From: an uncultured Bacteroidales bacterium
GTDB taxonomy: Bacteria; Bacteroidota; Bacteroidia; Bacteroidales; Bacteroidaceae
Assembly (NCBI GenBank): GCA_902802815.1
Contig: CADCNQ010000007.1
Location: 1 to 64,000 of the forward strand
Direction: 5' to 3'
DNA length: 64,000 bases
The stretch's first letter is position 1. Every line of letters starts with the position of its first letter. Both the position numbers and the translations under genes were made by a program. Positions 8,074 through 15,777 of the stretch are shown one piece after another. A model generated the notes under the pieces. It was not told the origin of the DNA and did no database searches. It saw nothing but the letters and a program-made list of their open reading frames with translations.

Positions 8074-8139
8074 CCCGGTCGTTGCGGGATGGCAGTCCGG
8101 TCGTTGCGGACCGGCAGTTCGGTCGTTGCGGACTGCAAG
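8074..8139. repeat. 22-bp hairpin repeat array, copy 2
   Basis: Three 22-bp units at 8074, 8096 and 8118 (consensus TCCGGTCGTTGCGGACTGGCAG). They are clearly the same unit as the array at 7451-7516, with G in place of T in the loop. Each unit carries the inverted pair TCCG...CGGA. Confidence 0.85.
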
Positions 8140-8154
8140 CAAAGCGGTACATTC

Positions 8155-8180
8155 AAAAAAAAGTGGCTCCGAAGAGTACA
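8155..8180 (-). terminator. Possible terminator of the purB-asnS-transporter operon
   Basis: Just after the transporter stop (8184), the minus strand reads a short CTC-TTCG-GAG stem-loop and then an uninterrupted run of eight T (8162-8155). The stem is weak, so the call is tentative. Confidence 0.35.
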
Positions 8181-8183
8181 AAG

Positions 8184-9983
8184 CTACTGCAGTGGGGTCA
8201 GCGGATAGACAACATTCACAATGAAAATGTTGGCCATCAGGATGATGATGTTCATAGGAAGACCTATACGCATGAAGTCGCTGAAACGATATCCGCCGGG
8301 AGCATAGACAAGCATGTGGGTGGGCGAACCGATAGGCGTGGCAAAACTGCTGCTCACGGCAATCATCAGGGCAATGAGGAAGGGGAAGGGTTCATAACCC
8401 AGTTTCTCCGCAGCATCATACATGATGGGAAAGAACATGGCACCCGCAGCCGTATTGGAGATGAACTCCGTGATGAATGTAGCAACGAAGCATACAGCTG
8501 TCATCACCACAAGAGGATTGGTGCCGCACACATCGAGGATGCCTGTGGCAACCCACTCGGCAATGCCCGTCTTCTGAATGGCCAGACCGAGAACGGCACT
8601 GCCTGCGAAGACCATCAGTATTTCCCAGTTGACGGCACGCATGGCCTGCTCCATATTGCAGCAGCGGAAAAGAAGCATGGCAGCAGCGGCAAGGAAGGCG
8701 CACTGCAGCAGCGGCATGACACCCAGCGCAGAGAGAGTCACCATGGCTATCATGATGAGCATGGAGATGATGGTGCCGTTGCCGATATCGGGAATCTCAT
8801 CAGAGTCGAAGAAACAGAGGTTGGAAGAGAGTGCCGCAGTATTGACATTCATGTGCTTGGGACACACAAAAAGCAATGTGTCGCCAGCCTGCAGTGCCAC
8901 CTGACGGGGTGCCTGGTGGATACGCTCGCCGCGACGGGCCACAGCAGCCAGCACCATATTGTTGTCCTTCTCAAGCGTAGTGTCGCACATGGCTGTGCCT
9001 ATCAGATTACTGCCGAAAGTGACGTATGCCGTGCGCAGGCGACGGTTGTCGTCGTCCACCTCGCTCGCGGAGAAGACATGATGGGCGGCACTCACCAAAC
9101 CGTGGTTGTATGCCATCTCGATAATCTCGTCTATCTCTCCTGCATAAACCAGATGGTCGCCGCCCATGATGGGTTCGTCTTCAGTGACGGGAGTCGGCAT
9201 CTCATCGAAGTGGTACATCTCAATCAGACTGCCGCCCTTGACATGGAACAGTCCGGCTTCGCCCAGCGTCTGACCGATATACTTGTTGTCCGACGGCACC
9301 TGAACCTCCACAGTGTATTCCGTCGTAGCCTGGAAGGCCGACTCCGGAGCCTTTCTGTCGGGCAGCAGACGACGCATGGCAATAACCGACAGCACACCTA
9401 CGGTCAGGCAGAACAATCCGGGAACGGCTGTGGAGAGGATGTTCATCGCCACGCCGGTCTTATCCTCATAAAGTCCGCTGATAATCAGGTTGGGCGGAGT
9501 GCCTATGAGAGTGCACACGCCACCCATTCCGGAGGCATAGCTCAAGGGGATGAGCAGTTTGGAGGCCGACACGCCCAGCTTCTTCGACCACATCCTGACG
9601 ATATTCACGAAGAGGGCGACGACCGTAGTGTTGCTGAGAAACGAACTGAGAAAGGCTACGGGGAGCATCAGACGCACCACGGCCTTGAAGTAAGTAGCGG
9701 GAGTGCCGAGCAGGTATCTTACCACATAATACAGCACACCGGTGCGTGTCAGTCCGGCAACAACCACGAAAAGCACGCCCACCGTGACGACCGATGTGCT
9801 GCTGAACCCGGAGAAAGCCTCCTTGGCATCGAGAACACCCGTGACGTAAAGCACGCCGACAGCTGCGAGAAACACAACATCGGCACGCCACTTGGTCACC
9901 AGCAGAACGGTGAACATGCCCAGCACCGTCGCAATGGTGATCCAGGCATAAAGATTAAATCCCAGAAAAATCAATGATTCCAT
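8184..9983 (-). CDS. SLC13/DASS-type transporter with two RCK_C (TrkA-C) domains
   Basis: A 599-residue inner-membrane carrier. The N-terminal half (1-~200) has about six hydrophobic segments with SNTTVVALFVN (~117-127) and IGTPPNLIISG (~160-170), the paired SNT-like signatures of the divalent anion:Na+ symporter superfamily. Residues ~207-375 hold two cytoplasmic RCK_C-like domains, followed by the second membrane half with FITEFISNTAAGA and a second SPTHMLVYAPGGYRFSDF segment. Known family members carry dicarboxylates, sulfate or phosphate; the substrate cannot be assigned. It lies 50 bp after asnS and is probably the last gene of that operon, with a possible terminator just behind its stop. 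Confidence 0.88.
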   Translation of the reverse strand: MESLIFLGFNLYAWITIATVLGMFTVLLVTKWRADVVFLAAVGVLYVTGVLDAKEAFSGFSSTSVVTVGVLFVVVAGLTRTGVLYYVVRYLLGTPATYFKAVVRLMLPVAFLSSFLSNTTVVALFVNIVRMWSKKLGVSASKLLIPLSYASGMGGVCTLIGTPPNLIISGLYEDKTGVAMNILSTAVPGLFCLTVGVLSVIAMRRLLPDRKAPESAFQATTEYTVEVQVPSDNKYIGQTLGEAGLFHVKGGSLIEMYHFDEMPTPVTEDEPIMGGDHLVYAGEIDEIIEMAYNHGLVSAAHHVFSASEVDDDNRRLRTAYVTFGSNLIGTAMCDTTLEKDNNMVLAAVARRGERIHQAPRQVALQAGDTLLFVCPKHMNVNTAALSSNLCFFDSDEIPDIGNGTIISMLIMIAMVTLSALGVMPLLQCAFLAAAAMLLFRCCNMEQAMRAVNWEILMVFAGSAVLGLAIQKTGIAEWVATGILDVCGTNPLVVMTAVCFVATFITEFISNTAAGAMFFPIMYDAAEKLGYEPFPFLIALMIAVSSSFATPIGSPTHMLVYAPGGYRFSDFMRIGLPMNIIILMANIFIVNVVYPLTPLQ

Positions 9984-10033
9984 TCCCTAACAGTCCCGCA
10001 CCATGAGGAATAAGTCCCGTTTCACCGACGGAT

Positions 10034-11488
10034 TCAGAACTGGGCATTGCCCGGAGTGCGGGGGAACGGTATCACGTCGCGGATATTCTGCATACCCGTA
10101 ACAAAGAGTATCAGGCGCTCGAAACCGAGACCGAAACCGGCGTGGGGGCATGAACCGTACTTACGCGTGTCGAGATACCACCAGAGATGCGTCATATCCA
10201 TCTCGCGGCGCTCCACCTCGGCAAGCAGTTTGTCGTAGCTCTCCTCACGGACACTGCCACCGATAATCTCACCGATAGAGGGGAAGAGCACATCGGTGCC
10301 CTGCATCGTGGGACCGGGAGCCACAGCACCCTTGTAGCCTACGCTGCCGCCATCGGGGGTCTCCTGATTCTGCTTCATGTAGAACGACTTGAAGGAGCGT
10401 GGGTAGTCGGTCATGATGACGGGCTTCTTGAAGTGCTCCTCCACGAGGTAGCGCTCGTGCTCGGAAGCGAGGTCGTCGCCCCAGTTGCAGGGGAACTCGA
10501 ACTTCTTGCCGTTCCTGACAGCCTCCTGCAGGATGTTGATACCCTCAGTGTAGGGCAGGCGCACGAAGGTCTCCTTCAGCACACCCTCCAGACGCTCGAT
10601 GAGACTCTTGTCAATCATCTTGTTGAGGAACTCGAGGTCGTCCTTGCAGTTGTCCAGAGCCCATCGCACGCAATACTTGATGAAGTCCTCCTCGAGGTCC
10701 ATCAGTTCCTCCTGGTCGAGGAATGCCACTTCGGGCTCTATCATCCAGAACTCGGCCAGGTGGCGGGGCGTGTTGCTGTTCTCGGCACGGAACGTGGGAC
10801 CGAAGGTGTAGATGGCTCCGAGAGCCGTAGCACCCAGTTCACCCTCAAGCTGACCGCTGACGGTGAGCGATGTCTGCTCGCCGAAGAAGTCGTCGTTGTA
10901 GAGAATCTTGCCCTGCTCGTCCTTCTTCAGGTCGTAGAGGTTCTTGGTGGTCACCTGGAACATATTGCCGGCTCCCTCACAGTCGCTGGCCGTGATGAGC
11001 GGCGTGTGGAAATAGAAATAGCCGTGCTCGTGGAAATAGGTGTGGATGGCCATCGCCATATTGTGACGGATGCGCAGGATGGCACCGAAGGTGTTGGTGC
11101 GGGGACGCAGATGTGCCACTGTGCGGAGATACTCCCACGAGGCACCCTTCTTCTGAAGGGGATAGGTGTTGTCGCAGTCGCCCAGAATCTCAATGGCTGT
11201 GGCCTGTATCTCGCTGGCCTGACCGGCTGCGGGACTCTCTACGAGTTTACCCTCGACACACAGGCAGGCACCCGTAGTGATACGCTTCACCGTTTCCTCG
11301 GGGAACTTGGCATCGTCGCCCACAATCTGTATGTTCTTTATCGTACTGCCGTCGTTCAGGGCAATGAAGAAAATGCCTTTGCTGCCGCGCTTGGAACGCA
11401 CCCAGCCCTTAACACATATATCAGCCCCCTCCCCGCTCCCCCTTTGGGGGAGTGCCTTAAGAGCATCTACTACTTTTGTTCTTTTCAT
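10034..11488 (-). CDS. asnS: Asparaginyl-tRNA synthetase
   Basis: A 484-residue class IIb synthetase that charges tRNA-Asn. It has an N-terminal OB-fold anticodon-binding domain (~18-115), class II motif 2 ([15 protein letters not shown], with the Asn-specific context) and motif 3 ([10 protein letters not shown]) near the C-terminus, ending in the usual [14 protein letters not shown]. The ATG at 11488 overlaps the stop of the upstream DUF559 gene by 4 nt. After [11 protein letters not shown] the protein has eleven residues, [11 protein letters not shown], encoded exactly by a 33-bp G/C-rich repeat (11423-11455) also present next to the DUF559 gene. The normal family sequence resumes directly after it, so the repeat seems to have been inserted in frame without destroying the enzyme. 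Confidence 0.97.
   Translation of the reverse strand: MKRTKVVDALKALPQRGSGEGADICVKGWVRSKRGSKGIFFIALNDGSTIKNIQIVGDDAKFPEETVKRITTGACLCVEGKLVESPAAGQASEIQATAIEILGDCDNTYPLQKKGASWEYLRTVAHLRPRTNTFGAILRIRHNMAMAIHTYFHEHGYFYFHTPLITASDCEGAGNMFQVTTKNLYDLKKDEQGKILYNDDFFGEQTSLTVSGQLEGELGATALGAIYTFGPTFRAENSNTPRHLAEFWMIEPEVAFLDQEELMDLEEDFIKYCVRWALDNCKDDLEFLNKMIDKSLIERLEGVLKETFVRLPYTEGINILQEAVRNGKKFEFPCNWGDDLASEHERYLVEEHFKKPVIMTDYPRSFKSFYMKQNQETPDGGSVGYKGAVAPGPTMQGTDVLFPSIGEIIGGSVREESYDKLLAEVERREMDMTHLWWYLDTRKYGSCPHAGFGLGFERLILFVTGMQNIRDVIPFPRTPGNAQF
11423..11455. repeat. 33-bp G/C-rich palindromic repeat, left copy (inside asnS)
   Basis: AGCCCCCTCCCCGCTCCCCC followed by TTTGGGGGAGTGC. It contains a CTCCCCC-TTT-GGGGGAG hairpin. 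Its length of 33 bp adds exactly 11 codons to asnS. It is identical, apart from one T, to the reverse complement of 11894-11925. Confidence 0.9.
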
Positions 11489-11874
11489 TGTATTTTAGTT
11501 TTAATTGTTTCCAGTACATGATCTATTCGTCTGAACACATCGTCATTTGTAAATCTCACCACATGAAAGCCAAGTCGCTCTAACTCATGCGTCCTTGTTT
11601 GATCATGATATTGCTGACGGAGATCATCATGATAAGCGCCATCCACCTCAACAACCAATTTGGCAGGCAGACAGGCGAAATCTGCGATATTGTCGCCGAT
11701 GATGTATTGTCTGCGAAAAGGCTTTCCCATCCTGCTCTGCTGCAGATGCAGCCACAACGTGCTCTCTGCTTCCGTGGGACACTCTCTCATCCTCTTAGCG
11801 TGCTCTTTCAGCAGCGGATACAGAATCGGATCTGAGTAGCAGTAATTAGCCTTATTTCTGTCAAACATGACCAT
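11485..11874 (-). CDS. DUF559 endonuclease-like protein
   Basis: A 129-residue protein of the DUF559 group, which shares the VSR/PD-(D/E)XK nuclease-like fold. Visible marks are the N-terminal [18 protein letters not shown], the [20 protein letters not shown] strand pair and [11 protein letters not shown], giving the Asp-...-Glu-x-Asp arrangement expected of the active site, then [20 protein letters not shown]. The stop overlaps the asnS start (ATGA). The gene is bracketed by two inverted copies of a 32/33-bp palindromic repeat at 11423-11455 and 11894-11925, which suggests a small mobile or repeat-associated cassette placed between rluB and asnS. Its substrate is unknown. Confidence 0.85.
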   Translation of the reverse strand: MVMFDRNKANYCYSDPILYPLLKEHAKRMRECPTEAESTLWLHLQQSRMGKPFRRQYIIGDNIADFACLPAKLVVEVDGAYHDDLRQQYHDQTRTHELERLGFHVVRFTNDDVFRRIDHVLETIKTKIQ

Positions 11875-11893
11875 CTCTCATATTTTTATCTTA

Positions 11894-11925
11894 GCACTCC
11901 CCCAAGGGGGAGCGGGGAGGGGGCT
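11894..11925. repeat. 32-bp G/C-rich palindromic repeat, right copy (at rluB stop)
   Basis: GCACTCCCCCAAGGGGGAGC followed by GGGGAGGGGGCT, the reverse complement of the 11423-11455 copy except for one missing base. Its last bases form part of the TAG stop of the pseudouridine synthase gene (11924-11926). No clear target-site duplication is seen around the pair. Confidence 0.9.
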
Positions 11926-13102
11926 ACTCAAACGCTCCCATACGAAGCATATTAACCTCCTTCTCCGTGAGGAAGCGCCAGTCGCCGCGCTTCACGAGTT
12001 TCTTCGTGAGTCCTGCGAAGTACACCCTATCGAGCTTGAGCACCTTATAACCCAAATGCTCGAAGATGCGACGCACGATACGGTTGCGACCGGAATGTAT
12101 TTCGATACCCACCTGCTTCTTGTCCACAGGGTCGGAATACTCTATGGCATCGGCATGTATCTCACCGTCCTCCAGCTGTATTCCGTCGGCAATGAGGCGC
12201 ATGTCGGCAGCCGTCACGTTGCGGTCGAGATGCACGTGGTAAATCTTCTTCTTGCGATACTGGGGATGCGTCAGTTTGGCTGCCAGTTCACCGTCGTTGG
12301 TAAAGAGCAGGACACCCGTCGTATTGCGGTCGAGACGACCTACGGGGTATATCCTCTCACGGCAAGCTCCCTTCACCAGATCCATCACTGTCTTGCGGTC
12401 CTGGGGGTCCTCCACAGTAGTAACATAGCCCTTAGGCTTGTTGAGCAGCACATAGACCTTCTTCTCAATGCTGATGGTATCCTCGTGGAAACGCACTTCG
12501 TCGGTGGGTTTTATCTTCGTGCCGAGTTCCGTCACCACCTCACCGTTGACCTTCACCACACCGGCTGCGATGAACTCATCCGCCTCACGGCGCGAGCAGA
12601 CACCCGCATTTGCGAGGAACTTGTTCAGACGCATCGGTTCGTTGGGATCGTAGTGAGCCTCCTTGTATTCTATCTGTTTCTTGAAAGAATACTTTGCGTT
12701 CGGATTATAGGGCTTGCGCTGGGGACGGCTGCCGTAAGCAGGACGCTCACCGTAAGCGGGGCGCTGGGGACGCTCACCGTAAGCAGGTCGCTGAGGACGC
12801 TCACCGTAAGCAGGACGCTGGGGACGCTCACCGTAAGCAGGTCGCTGGGGACGCTCACCGTAAGCGGGGCGCTGAGGACGCTCACCGTAAGCGGGGCGCT
12901 GAGGACGCTCACCGTAAGCAGGTCGCTGAGGACGCTCACCGTAAGCAGGACGCTGGGGACGCTCACCGTAAGCGGGACGCTCACGGTGCTGATAACCGCC
13001 ACCAACGGGTGTTGATGTTGTATTTGTTCGCTGAATGCGAGGACGGCGCGGACGCTGTCCCCCTTCTTCATTAAAAGCTTTCTTCCAATCTTCGTTTGCC
13101 AT
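11924..13102 (-). CDS. RluB/RsuA-type pseudouridine synthase with repeat-rich N-terminal tail
   Basis: A 392-residue protein. The C-terminal ~240 residues are a pseudouridine synthase: an S4 RNA-binding domain (MRLNKFLANAGVCSRREADE), then the catalytic domain with GRLDRNTTGVLLFTNDGE, whose Asp is the expected nucleophile, and GRNRIVRRIFEHLGY. It should modify 23S or 16S rRNA. The first ~130 residues are a low-complexity basic tail made of about nine copies of the nonapeptide RPAYGERPQ, encoded by a 27-bp minisatellite (about 12731-12992). Such Arg-rich tails are probably disordered and RNA-binding. The gene starts 2 bp after purB and its stop overlaps a palindromic repeat. Confidence 0.92.
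   Translation of the reverse strand: MANEDWKKAFNEEGGQRPRRPRIQRTNTTSTPVGGGYQHRERPAYGERPQRPAYGERPQRPAYGERPQRPAYGERPQRPAYGERPQRPAYGERPQRPAYGERPQRPAYGERPQRPAYGERPAYGSRPQRKPYNPNAKYSFKKQIEYKEAHYDPNEPMRLNKFLANAGVCSRREADEFIAAGVVKVNGEVVTELGTKIKPTDEVRFHEDTISIEKKVYVLLNKPKGYVTTVEDPQDRKTVMDLVKGACRERIYPVGRLDRNTTGVLLFTNDGELAAKLTHPQYRKKKIYHVHLDRNVTAADMRLIADGIQLEDGEIHADAIEYSDPVDKKQVGIEIHSGRNRIVRRIFEHLGYKVLKLDRVYFAGLTKKLVKRGDWRFLTEKEVNMLRMGAFE
12731..12992. repeat. 27-bp coding minisatellite in the pseudouridine synthase gene
   Basis: Nine occurrences of CGCTCACCGTAAGC spaced 27 bp apart over most of this stretch, encoding RPAYGERPQ on the minus strand. Third-position differences (GGGG/GAGG, GCAGGT/GCGGGG) are shared between non-adjacent units, a sign of unequal exchange. 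Unit number is likely to vary between strains without changing frame. Confidence 0.9.
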
Positions 13103-13104
13103 AA

Positions 13105-14448
13105 CTACATACCTGTGTAAGTGTGAGGAGTGATGGTGCGCAACTGTTCCTTGACATCTTCACTTACCTCCAAGTTTTCAATAAAATCCTTAATTGTTGC
13201 CTCATCGATTCCCTTGCCTGTGCGAGTGAGAGCCTTGAGTGCCTCGTAGGGATTGGGATAGGACTCACGACGCAGAATAGTCTGGATGGCTTCAGCACAT
13301 ACTGCCCAGCAGTTGTCCAAATCACGGGAGATAGCTTCCTCGTTAAGCACCAGTTTGCGCAGGCCCTTGAGGGTGCTCTGCACGGCGATGAGCATGTGGC
13401 CGACGGGCACGCCGACATTGCGCAGCACAGTAGAGTCGGTAAGGTCGCGCTGCAAACGACTGATGGGCAACTTCTGAGCCAGGTGAGCCAGGATGGCATT
13501 GGCCATACCCAGATTACCCTCCGAATTTTCGAAGTCGATGGGATTCACCTTGTGAGGCATTGCACTTGAGCCCACTTCGCCCTTCTTTATCTTCTGACGG
13601 AAATACTCCATAGAGACATACTGCCAGAAGTCCCTGTCGAGGTCGATGATGATGGTATTAATGCGCTTCATCGCATCGAAGAGGGCACCCAGGCAGTCGT
13701 AGTTGGAAATCTGCGTGGTGTATTCCTCTCTCTCAAGACCCAGCTTCTCAGCCACGAAACGCGAACCGAAACTGCGCCAGTCGTACTGGGGATATGCCAC
13801 GTGGTGAGCATTGTAGTTGCCAGTGGCACCACCGAACTTTGCCGTGAGAGGTACGGATTTGAGCATCTCCAGCTGGCGCTCCAGACGATAGACAAACACC
13901 ATCACCTCCTTACCCAGACGAGTGGGAGAAGCCGGTTGGCCGTGAGTCTTCGCAAGCATCGGTATATCCTGCCACTCCTCCGCATAAGCACGAAGCTGCG
14001 AGAGCAGTTCATCCATCACAGGATAGTAGACCTGCTCCAGAGCCTCCTTGATGGACAGAGGTACACTGGTGTTGTTGATGTCCTGCGAAGTGAGTCCGAA
14101 ATGAATAAACTCCTTGTATGCATCCAGTCCGCCAATGGCGTCGAACTTCTCCTTGATGAAATACTCAACGGCCTTAACATCATGATTGGTCACAGACTCA
14201 ATCTCCTTGATGCGGCCGGCATCCTTTTCAGTGAAGTCACGCCAGATGGAACGCAGGCGCTCCGCCTCCACAGGGAAACCCTGAAGCTGCGGCAGGGGCA
14301 ACTCACAAAGAGCAATGAAATACTCCACCTCCACACGTACTCTGTAACGCATGAGGGCAAACTCAGAAAAATAAAGTGCAAGGGATTCTGTCTTGCTGCG
14401 ATAACGGCCATCTATGGGTGATACCGCTGTCAAACAATCTAAAAGCAT
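13105..14448 (-). CDS. purB: Adenylosuccinate lyase
   Basis: A 447-residue enzyme of the fumarase/aspartase superfamily. It cleaves SAICAR to AICAR and adenylosuccinate to AMP, so it acts twice in purine synthesis. Family marks are LTSQDINNTSVPL (~118-130), the AKTHGQPASPTRLGKE segment carrying the catalytic His, and the signature loop GSSAMPHKVNPIDFENSEGN (~290-310) with the flexible catalytic Ser. Length is normal. It is read from the promoter ahead of tRNA-Val and is followed after 2 bp by the pseudouridine synthase gene. A GAGCC-TCAC-GGCTC hairpin lies 13-27 nt before its ATG and may affect initiation or processing from the tRNA. Confidence 0.97.
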   Translation of the reverse strand: MLLDCLTAVSPIDGRYRSKTESLALYFSEFALMRYRVRVEVEYFIALCELPLPQLQGFPVEAERLRSIWRDFTEKDAGRIKEIESVTNHDVKAVEYFIKEKFDAIGGLDAYKEFIHFGLTSQDINNTSVPLSIKEALEQVYYPVMDELLSQLRAYAEEWQDIPMLAKTHGQPASPTRLGKEVMVFVYRLERQLEMLKSVPLTAKFGGATGNYNAHHVAYPQYDWRSFGSRFVAEKLGLEREEYTTQISNYDCLGALFDAMKRINTIIIDLDRDFWQYVSMEYFRQKIKKGEVGSSAMPHKVNPIDFENSEGNLGMANAILAHLAQKLPISRLQRDLTDSTVLRNVGVPVGHMLIAVQSTLKGLRKLVLNEEAISRDLDNCWAVCAEAIQTILRRESYPNPYEALKALTRTGKGIDEATIKDFIENLEVSEDVKEQLRTITPHTYTGM

Positions 14449-14461
14449 ATTTTCATCTTAC

Positions 14462-14475
14462 GAGCCTCACGGCTC
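14462..14475. other. Hairpin between tRNA-Val and purB
   Basis: GAGCC-TCAC-GGCTC forms a perfect 5-bp stem with a 4-base loop. Followed by CTTTTTT on the plus strand it looks like a terminator for plus-strand transcription, but all genes here are on the minus strand. There it sits in the purB leader close to the ribosome binding region. Confidence 0.5.
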
Positions 14476-14495
14476 CTTTTTTAAAGTGTTTTTCG

Positions 14496-14570
14496 TGGGC
14501 AATGACGGATTCGAACCGCCGACCCTCTGCTTGTAAGGCAGATGCTCTGAACCAGCTGCGCTAATTGCCC
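14496..14570 (-). tRNA. tRNA-Val (anticodon UAC)
   Basis: The minus strand folds as a 75-nt tRNA: acceptor GGGCAAT/ATTGCCC with discriminator A, a D-arm GCGC...GAGC region, anticodon stem TCTGC/GCAGA with loop CTTACAA (anticodon TAC) and a T-arm with GGTTCGAATCC. The 3' CCA is not encoded. It has its own strong promoter 29 bp upstream, and purB follows 47 bp after its 3' end, so the two are probably co-transcribed and then processed. Confidence 0.96.
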
Positions 14571-14598
14571 AAGTGCTGTCTCTTACAAAACTGCGGTG

Positions 14599-14632
14599 CA
14601 AAAGTACGACATTTTCGCGAAACAGCCAAATT
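14599..14632 (-). promoter_or_regulatory. Promoter of tRNA-Val/purB
   Basis: On the minus strand TTTGGCTG (14632-14625, -33 type) and TACTTTTG (14606-14599, -7 type TAnnTTTG) are spaced as in Bacteroidetes promoters. The -33 element begins only 6 bp after the trpS stop, and no terminator separates them, so read-through from trpS is possible. Confidence 0.75.
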
Positions 14633-14637
14633 TTTAC

Positions 14638-15753
14638 TTATTTTTTTGACGAAGAGTAACGTTTTGCCTGTTCTTGGATAAGTTCGACGTCATCGAAATA
14701 GTTTATCTTCATTGCACGGCGCACGTCATCCAGCGTAGCCTGAGCCACAGCACGGGCCTCCTCGCAACCCTTGCGCAGTATCTCGTACACCTCCGGGATA
14801 CGCTGTTCCCAATAGGCACGGCGCTCGCGGATGGGGGCAAGACGGTCGTTAAGGATATTGAGCAGGAACTTCTTGCAAGTGCCGTCACCAAGACCGCCGC
14901 GTGTGTAGTGGGCTTTCAATTCATCAAGATTCTTGTAATCGGGCAGGAATTTCTCAAAATCGGAGTCCTCACAGAAAGCATCCAGATAGATAAACACCGT
15001 GTTGCCCTCAAGATGGCCGGGTTGCTCCACGTGGATGTGCTCGGGATCGGTGTACATTGAGTTCACCTTCACCTTGAGTTCCTTGGGAGTGTCGGAAAGA
15101 TAAATGCAATTGCCCAGCGACTTGGACATCTTGGCCTTACCGTCGGTTCCCGGCAGACGCATACATGCCTGCGAGTCGGGCAGCATGATGGAGGGCTCCA
15201 CAAGTATGTCCTTCCCTCCCCCATAGATATTGTTGAAACGGCGCACTATCTCGTTAGCCTGTTCCAACATGGGTTTCTGGTCCTCACCGGCCGGCACTGT
15301 AGTGGCCTTGAATGCAGTGATGTCGGCAGCCTGAGAAATGGGATATGTGAAGAAACCTACAGGAATGCTCTCGCCGGCAAAACCGCGCATCTGTATCTCC
15401 GTCTTCACCGTCGGGTTCCGGCTCAGACGACTCACGCTGACCATATCCATGAAGTAGAACGAGAGTTCGCACAACTCCGGCACCTGACTCTGAATGAACA
15501 TCGTGACACGCTCCGGATCCAGTCCGGCAGAGAGATAGTCCAGAGCCACCTCGATAACGTTCTGACGCACCTTCTCAGGATTGTCGATATTGTCCGTGAG
15601 AGCCTGCGCATCGGCAATGAATACATACATTTTCTTGTACTCCCCCTCATTCTGAAGCTGCACACGACGCCTCAGAGAACCGACATAGTGGCCTATGTGC
15701 AACCTGCCCGTTGGACGGTCGCCCGTCAGTATAATCCTTTCTTTTCTGTCCAT
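14638..15753 (-). CDS. trpS: Tryptophanyl-tRNA synthetase
   Basis: A 371-residue class Ic synthetase that charges tRNA-Trp. It shows the HIGH-type signature [18 protein letters not shown] (~10-27), the tryptophan-binding region around [11 protein letters not shown], and the second signature KMSKSLGN (~207-214). Length is at the upper side for bacterial TrpS. It lies 24 bp after mutL and is the last gene of the long lptB-to-trpS run. The tRNA-Val promoter begins immediately behind it. Confidence 0.97.
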   Translation of the reverse strand: MDRKERIILTGDRPTGRLHIGHYVGSLRRRVQLQNEGEYKKMYVFIADAQALTDNIDNPEKVRQNVIEVALDYLSAGLDPERVTMFIQSQVPELCELSFYFMDMVSVSRLSRNPTVKTEIQMRGFAGESIPVGFFTYPISQAADITAFKATTVPAGEDQKPMLEQANEIVRRFNNIYGGGKDILVEPSIMLPDSQACMRLPGTDGKAKMSKSLGNCIYLSDTPKELKVKVNSMYTDPEHIHVEQPGHLEGNTVFIYLDAFCEDSDFEKFLPDYKNLDELKAHYTRGGLGDGTCKKFLLNILNDRLAPIRERRAYWEQRIPEVYEILRKGCEEARAVAQATLDDVRRAMKINYFDDVELIQEQAKRYSSSKK

Positions 15754-15777
15754 TCTATTTCGTTTTAGTTGTTTTCG

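Larger units (their letters stand above)
7176..8183. other. Gene-free repeat-rich stretch between island and core genes
   Basis: About 1 kb without a credible gene. It holds the island promoter (7218-7249), an 11-bp array (7305-7392), two arrays of one 22-bp hairpin unit (7451-7516 and 8074-8139), a 9-bp duplication GTCACATTT (7592-7609), an 8-bp array (7895-7934), a 7-bp array (8010-8041) and a possible terminator (8155-8180). Open frames over 7966-8181 are produced by the repeats and are not genes. TACCTTTG at 7760-7767 resembles a plus-strand -7 box, but no gene follows it. Confidence 0.75.

Noticed and set aside
7305..8139. CRISPR array
   Set aside because: The units are contiguous, with no spacers between them, and no cas gene is near, so these are tandem repeats.
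7966..8181. Minus-strand frames of 60-71 codons
   Set aside because: They are produced by the 22-bp and 7-bp repeats, giving repeated RNDRTAGPQRPD-type peptides, with no homologous look.
8082..9977. 631-codon plus-strand frame antisense to the transporter
   Set aside because: The His/Gly-rich peptide is the shadow of the SLC13-type gene; the minus strand shows clear transporter motifs.
10187..11521. 444-codon plus-strand frame antisense to asnS
   Set aside because: Shadow frame; AsnS motifs lie on the minus strand.
11423..11925. Insertion sequence with terminal inverted repeats
   Set aside because: No transposase and no target duplication; the asnS start codon and native N-terminus lie between the repeats, so this is not a simple inserted IS. 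Treated as repeat-associated nuclease gene.
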